Assembly (NCBI RefSeq): GCF_900107665.1
Contig: NZ_FNQT01000001.1
Location: 908,398 to 972,397 of the forward strand
Origin: Haloplanus vescus
GTDB lineage: Archaea > Halobacteriota > Halobacteria > Halobacteriales > Haloferacaceae
DNA length: 64,000 nt
Direction: 5' to 3'
Below the pieces are notes generated by a model, which did not search any database, was not told the DNA's origin, and worked only from the letters and a program-made list of their open reading frames with translations. A program made the translations under genes and the position numbers. This document shows, one piece after another, positions 16,100-24,285 of the stretch. Numbering within the stretch: the first letter of the stretch is position 1; each line of letters starts with the position of its first letter.

Positions 16100-16501
16100 T
16101 CAGAGGTCTTCGTCGATAATCTCGCCAACCGCGAAGTTGGACTTGACTTCCGTGACCTCGATTTTGACGCGCTCGCCGATTTCGGCTCCCGGGACGATGA
16201 TGACGTAGCCACGCTCGACGCGGGCGATGCCGTCGCCCTGTTTGCCGATGTCCTCGATTTCGACGTAGCGAATCTCGCCGGGTTCGACCGGTGGCTGGGG
16301 TTCGGCGGTCGCTGACTCCGTCTCGGTCTCCTCGGTCGTTGACTCCGCCCGCTCACGAGAGATGAGAGCGACGCGATAGGTCTCGTCGGCCTCGACGGAC
16401 CCAGTCTCGATTTCGCGCTGCGGAATCTCGATGACGTACGATCCGTCTTCCGACTGCACTCGCGCGCTGAACAGACACAACAGGTTATCTGAGATCTCCA
16501 T
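16100..16501 (-). CDS. TRAM domain RNA-binding protein
   Basis: 133 residues from ATG at 16501. A second in-frame ATG at 16516 exists, but GGAGGT lies seven bases before 16501 and supports the shorter form. The N-terminal half (LLCLFSARVQSEDGSYVIEI) is a small beta domain; an acidic linker follows; the C-terminal TRAM domain begins near RYVEIEDIGKQGDGIARVE and ends with VKSNFAVGEII. Stand-alone archaeal TRAM proteins act as RNA chaperones with cold-shock-like properties. A minus-strand TATA (CATTTAACG, about 16537-16545) sits about 25 nt before the SD. Confidence 0.88.
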   Translation of the reverse strand: MEISDNLLCLFSARVQSEDGSYVIEIPQREIETGSVEADETYRVALISRERAESTTEETETESATAEPQPPVEPGEIRYVEIEDIGKQGDGIARVERGYVIIVPGAEIGERVKIEVTEVKSNFAVGEIIDEDL

Positions 16502-16546
16502 AGTGTAAACCTCCATGTCAACCTGTGTCGCGACCGTTAAATGAGT
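16502..16546 (-). promoter_or_regulatory. Promoter and Shine-Dalgarno of the TRAM gene
   Basis: On the minus strand CATTTAACG, a likely TATA box, is followed after about 25 nt by GGAGGT and then by ATG at 16501. This gene therefore probably has a short leader with an SD, unlike the many leaderless genes around it. Confidence 0.45.
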
Positions 16547-16595
16547 ACCGACGCAGCGGTCACAGCCCCGAGAACTGTAGCTCCCGGCGTCGCGG

Positions 16596-17261
16596 TCACT
16601 CGTCAGCGCCGAGTGGGGTGCCGTCGGGGCGCTTCTGCCCCTCCGAATCGTGGACCACCACGCCCTCGGCGTCCGTCGGTTCGTAGTTGTCGCGGACGCC
16701 GATAGCCTCCTCGAGTTCGCGAACCGCGCGCTCTTTGAGGGCCGCAGCAAGGTCCTCCGCCTCCTCGCGCGAGATGTCGCGGCCGAGGCCCTCGCACTCG
16801 TGGGCGCGGACCATCCCCGCCTCGTCGACGGCCTCGCCCATGGGCTGGCTCGTCCCGCCGAGCGCGACACTGAACGGATACGTCTCGCAGATGAGCGGGC
16901 GGTCCTCGTGGACGGTACATTTCCCTTGGCCGTCCGCCTCCTCGTAGAAGGTGCAGTCGCCGCAGGCGTCGGTCTGGAGCGCCCACTCGAAGGTCTCTCC
17001 CTCCGTCTCGTCGGCAGAGAGTCCGTAGGGCATCGGTCGCGCCACGTCGCGCCAGTCGTACTCCGTCGTCGCCTGCAGCTCGCGCACCTCGTCCGGGAAC
17101 ACCGTCGCCGTGTGCGGGTCGCTCTCGCCGTCGTCGCCCTCGTTCGCCTTACAGCACGCCCCACAGCGCGTACACTCGAAGCCGATGGATTCGATGCCGT
17201 CGGCGAGGTCGCTCACGTCGAGGGCCCGCGCCCGGTCGAGTTCGGCTTCGAGCGAGTCCAT
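16596..17261 (-). CDS. YkgJ-family cysteine cluster protein (CxxCxxCC)
   Basis: 221 residues from ATG at 17261. The family signature CTRCGACCK (residues about 30-38) and the later CGDCTFYEEADGQGKCTVHE and RPLICETYPF contribute eight conserved cysteines, thought to bind a zinc ion or an Fe-S cluster. Members of this family (UPF0153) have no firm function; some lie near flagellin-modification or metal-handling genes. It is separated from the downstream metallo-hydrolase gene by 37 bp containing a T-run. Confidence is good for the family and low for function. Confidence 0.86.
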   Translation of the reverse strand: MDSLEAELDRARALDVSDLADGIESIGFECTRCGACCKANEGDDGESDPHTATVFPDEVRELQATTEYDWRDVARPMPYGLSADETEGETFEWALQTDACGDCTFYEEADGQGKCTVHEDRPLICETYPFSVALGGTSQPMGEAVDEAGMVRAHECEGLGRDISREEAEDLAAALKERAVRELEEAIGVRDNYEPTDAEGVVVHDSEGQKRPDGTPLGADE

Positions 17262-17281
17262 ACCCCCGCTGGGCGGAGGAA

Positions 17282-17287
17282 CGAAAA
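17282..17287 (-). terminator. T-run terminator after the MBL-fold gene region
   Basis: Six A residues on the plus strand read as TTTTTT on the minus strand, 12 nt beyond (in plus coordinates below) the start of the YkgJ gene and just upstream of it in transcription order after the MBL gene stop is excluded. Archaeal terminators are often simple T-runs; the position between two minus-strand genes makes its use uncertain. Confidence 0.25.
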
Positions 17288-17298
17288 AAGGCCGTCGG

Positions 17299-18081
17299 CT
17301 ACGCCGGGTCGAGGCGTCCCGTCTCGGCGTCGATTCGAATCCGCCCCTCGAGGGCGAGTTTGTCGAGGTGGGCGCGCACCGTCGCCGCCGCGAGCGAACG
17401 CACCCCGGAGAGGTCGCGGTCGTACGCGGCGTCAAGGACGGCGTCGACGGAGGCCGCCCCCTCCCGGACGGCGCGTTCGATGCGGCGCTCACGGTCCAGT
17501 CGGTGGTCGTAGAGACGGCGAATCGTCGCCCGCGGGTCGTCGACGACGGGCCCGTGCCCTGGATACAGGCGCGGCGGGTCGCGGGCGAGCAGACGACGGA
17601 GCGCGACGAGGTAGGCGCGAACGTCGCCTTTGGGGGCCGCGACGGCGACGCTCCCCGTCGCCCGGACGAGGTCACCCGCGAGGATGCCGTCCGGCGTCTC
17701 GATGACCACGTGGTCCGGCGCGTGACCGGGCGTGTCGAGGACCGTCGCCCCCGCTACCCGTTCGCCCTCGGCGAAGGTGCGGTCGGGGGCGACGCCGGTC
17801 GCGGCCTCGAACCGTGCTTCCCGCCCGCGCCGCGCCCAGACGGTCGCGCCCGTCTCGGCCGCGTAAGCCGCGACGCCACCGACGTGGTCCGGGTGCGCGT
17901 GCGTGACGAGGACGTGGTCGACGCTTCCCTCCGCGACGGCGGCGTCAAGGGCGTCGATGCGTCCGGCGGGGTCGACGAGGATGGTTCCCGCGTCGGCCTC
18001 GACGAGATAGGCGTTCGTCGCGCCGCCGGGCGCCGTCGTCTCCGTCGGCACCGAGACGCGTCGGACGGCCCGCCCGCTCAC
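17299..18081 (-). CDS. MBL-fold metallo-hydrolase
   Basis: 260 residues from ATG at 18081. The metallo-beta-lactamase metal motif is VTHAHPDHVGG, followed by the conserved His of GHAPDHVV, the Asp of ILAGDLV and the His of LYPGHGPVV. After about residue 185 a helical C-terminal domain (RRIERAVREGAASVDAVLDA) resembles the LACTB2-like winged-helix extension. This kind of enzyme hydrolyses thioesters, or RNA in the LACTB2 branch. Its start overlaps the stop of the DHQ synthase II gene (ATGA), so it is co-translated with shikimate genes although no direct role there is evident. Confidence 0.88.
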   Translation of the reverse strand: MSGRAVRRVSVPTETTAPGGATNAYLVEADAGTILVDPAGRIDALDAAVAEGSVDHVLVTHAHPDHVGGVAAYAAETGATVWARRGREARFEAATGVAPDRTFAEGERVAGATVLDTPGHAPDHVVIETPDGILAGDLVRATGSVAVAAPKGDVRAYLVALRRLLARDPPRLYPGHGPVVDDPRATIRRLYDHRLDRERRIERAVREGAASVDAVLDAAYDRDLSGVRSLAAATVRAHLDKLALEGRIRIDAETGRLDPA

Positions 18082-19253
18082 TTCTCGATGATGCTCTCTT
18101 CGACCGCCTCGCCGAAGTGCCGAGCCACGTCCTCGTAGTAGACGAGAATCTCGTCGCCGGCTTCGAGGTCGGTGACGGCAGTCCGCCCCTCCTGGGTGTG
18201 GACCTTGATGGTCTCGGCGTTCTGGAGGAGTGTCTCGATGCGGTCGACGCCCTCCTCGGTTTCGACCTCCGCCTGAATCCGGAACATGGGGCGTTTCTCG
18301 ATTTTCACGCGGCCGACGACAGTCTCCCGTGTCGTCCCGTCGGTGTCGACCACCTGCACCTCGTCGCCGCTCTGGAGTTCGGCGAGATACGTCGTGCCGC
18401 CGCCCGGCGAACGAGCGTAGGCGTGGACGGCGCCTGCGTTCACGCGGAAGGGTCGGGAGGCGACGTAGGGCGATTCGGCCGTCTCGGCGTGAACGAAGAA
18501 GAGCCCGCGCGACATCGACCCGACGAGCATCCCCTCGTCGTGTTCCATGAGCGACCCCGTATCGACACAGACGCGGTCGGCCATCCCGGTTCGCTCGACT
18601 TTCGTCACTTCCGCGAACTGCAAGTCGAGGTGTTCGCGGTCGGCGGCGTCGCGCACCTCGCAGGTCTTCCGAATCTCGTCGGGATTACCTGAATCCAGCA
18701 GGACGCCGTCGGCGCCGAGTTCCAGCGTCTCGAAGGCGGTCTGGGCCTCTTCCGCGGTGGTGACGCCCGCGATGAGGTCCGTCTCCTCGCCGATGCGGGC
18801 GATGAGGTTCTCCAGCGGGATGATGGTCCAGTCCTCGCCGACGACGATGGTGTAGTCGGCGTCCTCGGCGGCCGTTTCGGCGAACTCTTCGTAGTCTTCG
18901 TCGAAGATGCGGACGTACGCGCCGTTCGCACGCTCGTCGTCGCGGCGGAGCGTCGACAGGTCGGCAGAGCCGGAGAAATCAGGCGGGAGGTCGACCGTGC
19001 CGTCGCCCTCGCCGTTCTTGCCGACGATGTACGCGTCGGCGGCCGGTTGCTCGGATTCTGCGTCTTCGACGAGATTGGCGTCGGTGCGGAAGGCCGCGAC
19101 GTTCACGTCACCGAGTTCGCGGACCTGTGCCACGTCGGCTTCGTCAACGAGCACCCAGTCGACGCCGGCTTCGAGGCCGGCGGTGATGCGCTCTTTCCGC
19201 GACTCCCAGTCGCCGACGTCCCCGTCGGCCTTCAGCCACACGCTGCGTGTCAT
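18078..19253 (-). CDS. 3-dehydroquinate synthase II (archaeal AroB')
   Basis: 391 residues from ATG at 19253; ten extra codons upstream are rejected because the family begins [10 protein letters not shown]. It is full length for the archaeal DHQ synthase II family (MJ1249 type), with [20 protein letters not shown] at the N-terminus, [17 protein letters not shown] in the middle and [14 protein letters not shown] near residue 270. It performs the NAD-dependent oxidative deamination and cyclisation of ADH to 3-dehydroquinate. ADH synthase lies 51 bp upstream on the same strand, so both steps of the alternative early shikimate route are encoded together. Confidence 0.94.
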   Translation of the reverse strand: MTRSVWLKADGDVGDWESRKERITAGLEAGVDWVLVDEADVAQVRELGDVNVAAFRTDANLVEDAESEQPAADAYIVGKNGEGDGTVDLPPDFSGSADLSTLRRDDERANGAYVRIFDEDYEEFAETAAEDADYTIVVGEDWTIIPLENLIARIGEETDLIAGVTTAEEAQTAFETLELGADGVLLDSGNPDEIRKTCEVRDAADREHLDLQFAEVTKVERTGMADRVCVDTGSLMEHDEGMLVGSMSRGLFFVHAETAESPYVASRPFRVNAGAVHAYARSPGGGTTYLAELQSGDEVQVVDTDGTTRETVVGRVKIEKRPMFRIQAEVETEEGVDRIETLLQNAETIKVHTQEGRTAVTDLEAGDEILVYYEDVARHFGEAVEESIIEK

Positions 19254-19304
19254 TGTCTGGAAGTCGGCGGGGCGTGGCTTCAACGTGGCGGATGGTGCCG
19301 GTAG

Positions 19305-20096
19305 CTACGCTTCGAGGAGGCCGCCGCGACGGAGCGCCTCGTCGACGCCCACGTCGTCGTGGAGAATCGCCGCAATGGCGCTCGTGATGGCGCCGGGGTC
19401 GTCGTGCTGGAAGATGGAGCGGCCCATGGAGACGCCGGCGGCGCCGCCGTCCATCGCGCCGCGGACCATCTCCAGCGTCTGGCGGTCGGTGCCGCGACTG
19501 CCGCCGGCGATGACGACGGGCAGGCGCGTCCCCGAGCAGACGGGGTCGAAGCTGTCGCCGTCGCCGCTGTAGCCCGTCTTGACCACGTCGGCGCCGAGTT
19601 CCTCGGCGAGGCGGACGGCGTGAGCGAGCGCTTCGGGGTCGTCTTCCTCGATGTCCGGGCCGCGGGCGTAGGCCATCGCGAGCGTCGGCAGGCCGAGCTC
19701 GGTGGCGCGCTCTGTCACGTCCGCGAGCTGGGTCATCTGCTCCGGTTCGTACTGGGAGCCGACGTTGATGTGGAAGGAGACGGCGTCGGCGCCGGCACGA
19801 AGTGCCGACTCGACCGTGCCCGTGCGTCGCTTGTCGGCCTCGTCCGGGCCGATGTTCGTCGACCCGTTGAGGTGGACGATGAAGCCCGCGTCGTTCTTGT
19901 TGTCGTGGACGCGCGGCGCGACCCCTTTCTGGGTGAGGACGGCGTCCGCGCCGCCGGCCGTCACCGAATCGATGGTTCCCTCGATGTCGACGAGTCCTTT
20001 CACCGGCCCCATCGTTACCCCGTGGTCCATGGGAACGATGAGGAATCGGTCGTTCGTGGAGATGCGCTGAAGGCGTGCGCGTGTTCCCGCATTCAT
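19305..20096 (-). CDS. 2-amino-3,7-dideoxy-D-threo-hept-6-ulosonate synthase (ADH synthase, archaeal AroA')
   Basis: 263 residues from ATG at 20096. This is a class I aldolase of the DhnA/FBA family: [11 protein letters not shown] holds the phosphate-side Asp and His, AYARGP holds the catalytic Tyr143, and VVKTGYSGD holds Schiff-base Lys173. The enzyme makes ADH from aspartate semialdehyde and 6-deoxy-5-ketofructose 1-phosphate. A fructose-bisphosphate aldolase role is possible in the wider family, but the adjacent DHQ synthase II supports aromatic synthesis. A TATA-like sequence overlapping the end of trpA suggests its own leaderless transcript. Confidence 0.92.
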   Translation of the reverse strand: MNAGTRARLQRISTNDRFLIVPMDHGVTMGPVKGLVDIEGTIDSVTAGGADAVLTQKGVAPRVHDNKNDAGFIVHLNGSTNIGPDEADKRRTGTVESALRAGADAVSFHINVGSQYEPEQMTQLADVTERATELGLPTLAMAYARGPDIEEDDPEALAHAVRLAEELGADVVKTGYSGDGDSFDPVCSGTRLPVVIAGGSRGTDRQTLEMVRGAMDGGAAGVSMGRSIFQHDDPGAITSAIAAILHDDVGVDEALRRGGLLEA

Positions 20097-20116
20097 GTGT
20101 TACCCTGTACCAGTGG

Positions 20117-20126
20117 CGCTTATGTA
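20117..20126 (-). promoter_or_regulatory. TATA-like element for the ADH synthase gene
   Basis: On the minus strand TACATAAGCG is centred about 26 nt before ATG 20096. It overlaps the trpA stop codon, which would allow aroA' to be expressed separately from trpCBA. Confidence 0.45.
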
Positions 20127-20962
20127 CGTTCCGGATGCGGTTGGTCCGACGCCGCACCTCGGAGCGCACCCTCTTTCAGTTCCCGCGCTTTCGCCTCCAG
20201 TCGACTGGCCACCGTCACGGGCGGGTCGCCGCGCTCGACGCCCTGTTCGACGATATCGACCAGCGCGGAACCAACGATGACCCCGTCGGCACCGGCCTCA
20301 ACGACTCGCTGGGCGTGGTCGCCCGACGAGATACCGAAGCCGACGGCCTTGGGCACGTCCCAGTCGGCGATTCGTTCGAGACTCGTGTCGGTCTGGTCGG
20401 AGAGCGACGTTCGCGCACCTGTCGTCCCGAGACGGGCCTGCACGTAGACGTAGCCCGACACCTGCGACATGATGCGCTCCAGTCGCTCACCCTTCGTCGT
20501 CGGCGCGACGATGAAGACGAGTTCGCAGTCGTACTCGTCACAGGCCTCCCGGAGCGGCTCCGCTTCCTCCGCGGGCAGGTCGGGGACGACGAAGCCCTCG
20601 ATGCCCGCTTCGGCGGCGCGGCGGACGAACGCCGCCGGCCCCCGCTCCTCGCCCTCGCCGAACTGGTAGATGAGGTTGTAGTAGGTCATACAGACCAGCG
20701 GTACGTCCACGTCGAGGTCCTCGACGAACTCGAAGAAGCGCGTGGGCGTCATGCCCGCCTCCAACGCGCGGACGATGGCGCTCTGGATGGTCGGCCCCTC
20801 CGCGATGGGTTCGGAGAAGGGCAGGCCGAGTTCGATGATGTCCGCGCCCCCGCGCTCGAGGGCTTCGACGTACGAGAGCGACGCCTCGTAGTTGGGGTCG
20901 CCAGCGGCGAGATAGGGGACGAAAGCCGGACCGTCGGCGAAGGCCTCGGCAATTCGGCTCAC
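20120..20962 (-). CDS. trpA: Tryptophan synthase alpha subunit
   Basis: 280 residues from GTG at 20962, which overlaps the trpB stop (GTGA). TrpA cleaves indole-3-glycerol phosphate to indole and glyceraldehyde 3-phosphate and passes indole to TrpB. The catalytic Glu is E44 ([10 protein letters not shown]). The second catalytic acid, Asp60 of the enteric enzyme, is here Glu55 in IAEGPTIQ. Phosphate-binding Gly residues lie in [10 protein letters not shown] and GVIVGSAL. Last gene of trpCBA. The C-terminus extends with [13 protein letters not shown] type sequence not needed for the barrel. Confidence 0.95.
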   Translation of the reverse strand: MSRIAEAFADGPAFVPYLAAGDPNYEASLSYVEALERGGADIIELGLPFSEPIAEGPTIQSAIVRALEAGMTPTRFFEFVEDLDVDVPLVCMTYYNLIYQFGEGEERGPAAFVRRAAEAGIEGFVVPDLPAEEAEPLREACDEYDCELVFIVAPTTKGERLERIMSQVSGYVYVQARLGTTGARTSLSDQTDTSLERIADWDVPKAVGFGISSGDHAQRVVEAGADGVIVGSALVDIVEQGVERGDPPVTVASRLEAKARELKEGALRGAASDQPHPERT

Positions 20963-22209
20963 TGGAACCCTCCCGTCTCCGCGAAGGTGTCCATCTCCGG
21001 CGCGTCCTCGATATCTCGCTCGTGGGTCTCCTCCAGAACGGTTTCGAGGTCCTTGTCACCGCGCCCGGAGACGTTGAGCAGGACGGTGTCGCCGAGGTCG
21101 GCCTGGGACTCCTCGACGTACGCGACGGCGTGTGCGGACTCCAGCGCAGGGATGACGCCTTCCAACTGCGAGAGGCGGTGGAAGCCCTCGATAGCGCGGT
21201 CGTCGTCGACGTTGGCTGGCGTGACGCGCCCGCTATCGACGAGGTCCGCGAGTTCCGGCCCGACGCCGGCGTAGTCCAGTCCCGCCGAGACGCTGTGAGA
21301 CTCCATTATCTGTCCGTCGCGGTCCTGCAGGACGCGCGTTCGCGACCCGTGGAGGACGCCCTCCGTCCCCGTCGAAAGCGTCGCGGAGTTGGGCGCGACG
21401 CCCGCTTCCTCGTCGACTTCGAGACTGCTCCCGCCGGCTTCGACGGCGTAGAGGTCCACGTCCTCGTCGTCGACGAACTCCGCGAAGACGCCCATCGTGT
21501 TCGACCCGCCGCCCGCGCAGGTGACGACGGCGTCGGGGAGGCCGCCCGTCTTCTCCCGCATCTGTGCGCGCGCCTCTTCCGAAATGACGCGTTGGAAGTC
21601 ACGCACCATCGCCGGGAAGGGGTGGGGGCCGACGACGCTCCCGATGACGTAGTGGGTGTCCTCGACGTTGGCCGCCCAGTCGCGCATCGTCTCGCTGATG
21701 GCCTCTTTCAGCGTGCCGCGCCCGACGGTGACGGGATTCACCTCGGCGTCGTTGAGGCGCATCCGGAACACGTTGGGGCGCTGGCGGTTGATGTCGCGCC
21801 GCCCCATGTACACCTCGCAGGGCATGCCGAGGTGGGCACAGGCCATCGCCGTCGCGGTGCCGTGCTGACCCGCACCCGTCTCCGCGATGATGCGCTCTTT
21901 GCCCATGTACTTCGCGAGCAACACCTGTCCGAGCGCGTTGTTCAACTTGTGAGCGCCGCCGTGGAGGAGGTCCTCGCGCTTAAGGTACACGTCACAGTCG
22001 TAGCGCTCCGAGAGGCGGTCGGCGTGTTGGACGGGTGTCGGGCGCCCGCCGAAATCCGCCAGTCGCTGCCGGAACTCGTCCATGAAGCCGTCTTCGTTGT
22101 TCAGGACGTAGCGCTCGTAGGCGTCCTCCAGTTCCTCGATGGCCGGCATCAAGGCCTCCGGAACGTACTGTCCACCGTACTCGCCGAATTTTCCTGTATC
22201 AGAACTCAT
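20959..22209 (-). CDS. trpB: Tryptophan synthase beta subunit
   Basis: 416 residues from ATG at 22209, which overlaps the trpC stop (ATGA). PLP-binding Lys88 lies in [13 protein letters not shown]; catalytic Glu110 lies in AETGAGQHG; the phosphate loop is [10 protein letters not shown]. It joins indole and serine into tryptophan. Length and motifs match TrpB1, the form that works as a complex with TrpA, and the genes are directly coupled. Confidence 0.97.
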   Translation of the reverse strand: MSSDTGKFGEYGGQYVPEALMPAIEELEDAYERYVLNNEDGFMDEFRQRLADFGGRPTPVQHADRLSERYDCDVYLKREDLLHGGAHKLNNALGQVLLAKYMGKERIIAETGAGQHGTATAMACAHLGMPCEVYMGRRDINRQRPNVFRMRLNDAEVNPVTVGRGTLKEAISETMRDWAANVEDTHYVIGSVVGPHPFPAMVRDFQRVISEEARAQMREKTGGLPDAVVTCAGGGSNTMGVFAEFVDDEDVDLYAVEAGGSSLEVDEEAGVAPNSATLSTGTEGVLHGSRTRVLQDRDGQIMESHSVSAGLDYAGVGPELADLVDSGRVTPANVDDDRAIEGFHRLSQLEGVIPALESAHAVAYVEESQADLGDTVLLNVSGRGDKDLETVLEETHERDIEDAPEMDTFAETGGFQ

Positions 22210-22964
22210 GCTGTGGTAAATTGCCGCACGTTGTCGGTCACGTCGCCGTCCATGATCGCACTCCCGATGAGGAGGGCGTCCGCGCCCGCCTCGCGCATCC
22301 GCCGCACGTCTGCCACCGAACCGATACCGCTCTCTGCGATCAGCGTCACGTCCTCGGGGACGTGGGGCGCAATCGACTCGAAGGTGTCGAGGTCGACCTC
22401 CAGTTGCCCGAGGTCGCGGTTGTTGACGCCGATCAGGTCCGCGTCCGCCGCGAGCGCCCGGTCTAACTCCGCACGCGTGTGGACTTCGACCAACGGCTGG
22501 AAGCCCCGGTCTTCGGCGGCCGTCACCAGACCGGGCAGGTCGTCCACGAACCGCGCAATCAACAGGACCAGGTCCGATTCCACGAGGTCGAGTTGCGCCT
22601 CCTCGACGATAAAGTCCTTGCGCAAGACCGGCACGTCGACGGCGTCTCTGACGCGTTCGAGCGCCGCCATCGACCCGCCGAAGTGTTCGGGTTCGGTCAG
22701 AACCGACAGCGCCGCGGCCCCGCCCGATACCATCGCCTGCGCGAGTTCGACGGGGTCGTCGTCGCGTCGCCCCTCGGTCGTGGGGCTGGTCGGTTTCATC
22801 TCCGCGATGACTGGCACCCGACCGTCGGCCTCGGCGTCGGCGAGCGCCGCCGAAAACGACCGTGCGTCGACCGACACGCGCTCGTCGCCGCCCGCGCGCT
22901 CGCGAGCGGCCGAGAGAATCGAGCGCACTGCGGGCGCGAGTTCTTCACCATTAGCGTCCATCAT
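22206..22964 (-). CDS. trpC: Indole-3-glycerol phosphate synthase
   Basis: 252 residues from ATG at 22964 (a second ATG follows directly). Active-site residues are seen in [13 protein letters not shown] (Lys), VLRKDFIV (Lys), GVNNRDL (Asn) and IAESGIGS (Glu, Ser). The enzyme closes the indole ring from CdRP. First gene of trpCBA; the order matches the known haloarchaeal operon, in which trpDFEG is elsewhere. A TATA-like element places the transcription start at the ATG. Confidence 0.96.
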   Translation of the reverse strand: MMDANGEELAPAVRSILSAARERAGGDERVSVDARSFSAALADAEADGRVPVIAEMKPTSPTTEGRRDDDPVELAQAMVSGGAAALSVLTEPEHFGGSMAALERVRDAVDVPVLRKDFIVEEAQLDLVESDLVLLIARFVDDLPGLVTAAEDRGFQPLVEVHTRAELDRALAADADLIGVNNRDLGQLEVDLDTFESIAPHVPEDVTLIAESGIGSVADVRRMREAGADALLIGSAIMDGDVTDNVRQFTTA

Positions 22965-22985
22965 TGTACACTAACGAACTGATTT

Positions 22986-22994
22986 GCACATAAG
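22986..22994 (-). promoter_or_regulatory. trpCBA promoter TATA-like element
   Basis: The minus strand reads CTTATGTGC, centred 26 nt upstream of ATG 22964, within a locally AT-rich segment. It predicts a leaderless trpCBA transcript. No attenuator-like peptide or hairpin is visible in this short region. Confidence 0.5.
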
Positions 22995-23035
22995 ACTTGC
23001 GTCCCATTTTTGCGTCGACCGCTCCACCACACTCC

Positions 23036-23482
23036 ATGGAAGGCATCTACGCACGGGCATCGCCGCGACTCGGTCGTGCGGTGCAGATTGGCGTCGTCGC
23101 GGAGCGAGTCATCAGCGTCTCGTTCCCCGACGACCCGCCCGCAGACTCCGAGCCCGACCACCCGATTCTCGACCGTATCTTCGCGTATCTGGACGGTGCC
23201 GAAGACCACTTCGACGACGTGCCGGTCGGTCTCACCGTCCCGACGGACCAACGGGCCGTCCTCGACGCCGTCCGGAACGTCCCCTACGGCGAGACGGTCG
23301 ATGTCGCCCGCGTGGCGCGTCTCGCCGGCCTCGACGACGAGGACCAAGCCGACCTCGACACCGTCCGCGAAGCGCTCCGCGCGAATCCGACGCCGCTGGT
23401 CATCCCCGACCACCGCGTGTCGGGACCGGGCGCCACCCCGGGCGACGTTGCCGAACGGCTTCGCGAGGTCGAGACGCAGTAA
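23036..23482 (+). CDS. MGMT/Ogt-like protein lacking the catalytic cysteine
   Basis: 148 residues from ATG 23036. The C-terminal 80 residues match the DNA-binding and active-site domain of O6-alkylguanine-DNA alkyltransferases: a winged-helix part with VRNVPYGETVDVARVARLAG, then NPTPLVIPDHRVSGPG. In active enzymes the last motif is PCHRV; here Asp125 stands where the alkyl-accepting Cys should be, while His126 and Arg127 remain. Direct alkyl transfer is therefore unlikely. It could act like alkyltransferase-like (ATL) proteins, which bind damage and recruit repair, or have a new use. Divergent from trpC with 71 bp between starts. Confidence 0.8.
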   Translation: MEGIYARASPRLGRAVQIGVVAERVISVSFPDDPPADSEPDHPILDRIFAYLDGAEDHFDDVPVGLTVPTDQRAVLDAVRNVPYGETVDVARVARLAGLDDEDQADLDTVREALRANPTPLVIPDHRVSGPGATPGDVAERLREVETQ

Positions 23483-23496
23483 CTCAGCGCGGACGG

Positions 23497-24237
23497 TCAC
23501 GCGCTGCGCTCGTTGACGACGAACTCCAGAGCGTTCACGAGGTAGTGCGCAACGACTACCGTCAGGAGGCTGTCGGTCACGACGAACGCCGCCGCGAGGA
23601 CGAACCCGAGGAGCCCGGTGACGACGATACCGACCCGGCCCTGCGCGCCGTGTCCGAGGGCGAACGCGACCGACGAACACGCGGCGAGCAGCCACGGCGA
23701 GACGCCGAAGCCGGTGGCGAACGCGCCGACGAGGATGCCCCGAAAGAGCAGTTCTTCGAAGCCGGCGACGAGGGGAAGCGCCACGAACAGCAGCACCGCC
23801 CAGCCGGCGGCCGACTCCGGCGCCAACGCCTCCCGGAGCGCCGCGGTGTCGCCGAACCCGAACCGGTCACCGAGACGCGAGCCGAGCGTGTTCAGGGTGT
23901 GGAGCGCGACACCGACGCCGACGCCCGCGCCCAGCGCCACCGGGTCGACCGCGTCGGCCGAGAGTCCGAGCGCCGCGGCCGGGACGCCGGCGACCCACAG
24001 CCCCGTGACGAGCACCGTGGCGAACAGCCCCTGCGAGACGACGACGTTCGCGAGCAGCGCTGCGGTGGAGGGAGCGCGGTCGCTCGGCGGCGAATCGACG
24101 ACGCGGTCGCTCAGCGTGGGTGGGTAGTCGGCCGTCGATTCCGTGGGCGTGAGCGCGTCCGCGGAGAGACGGGATAAGAGAAGTAACCCGGCGAGGACGA
24201 CGCCGACGAAGCCGGCGAAGGCCGTCCACGCGGGCAT
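23497..24237 (-). CDS. CPBP family intramembrane metalloprotease
   Basis: 246 residues from ATG at 24237. About six or seven hydrophobic segments. The CPBP (Abi/CAAX) motifs are intact: FEELLFRG (EExxxR), FALGHGAQG (FxxxH) and HYLVNALEF (HxxxN). Family members cleave prenylated or other membrane substrates, or act in bacteriocin-type immunity; the substrate here is unknown. It lies convergent to the MGMT-like gene and directly downstream of lonB on the same strand, with 48 bp between. Confidence 0.87.
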   Translation of the reverse strand: MPAWTAFAGFVGVVLAGLLLLSRLSADALTPTESTADYPPTLSDRVVDSPPSDRAPSTAALLANVVVSQGLFATVLVTGLWVAGVPAAALGLSADAVDPVALGAGVGVGVALHTLNTLGSRLGDRFGFGDTAALREALAPESAAGWAVLLFVALPLVAGFEELLFRGILVGAFATGFGVSPWLLAACSSVAFALGHGAQGRVGIVVTGLLGFVLAAAFVVTDSLLTVVVAHYLVNALEFVVNERSA

Positions 24238-24285
24238 TATCGACGGTCGGCGTCCACGAGTCGAGCGTGCACGCCGAGTGCCCCC

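Noticed and set aside
17282-17287. T-run between the MBL and YkgJ genes as a strong terminator
   Set aside because: Kept only as a weak feature; in the minus-strand order YkgJ lies downstream of the MBL gene, so a run inside the 37-bp gap could end the MBL transcript, but it has no hairpin and may be chance.
21022-22974. A 650-codon plus-strand frame over trpB and trpC
   Set aside because: TrpB and TrpC have complete catalytic motifs on the minus strand; the plus-strand frame shows none.
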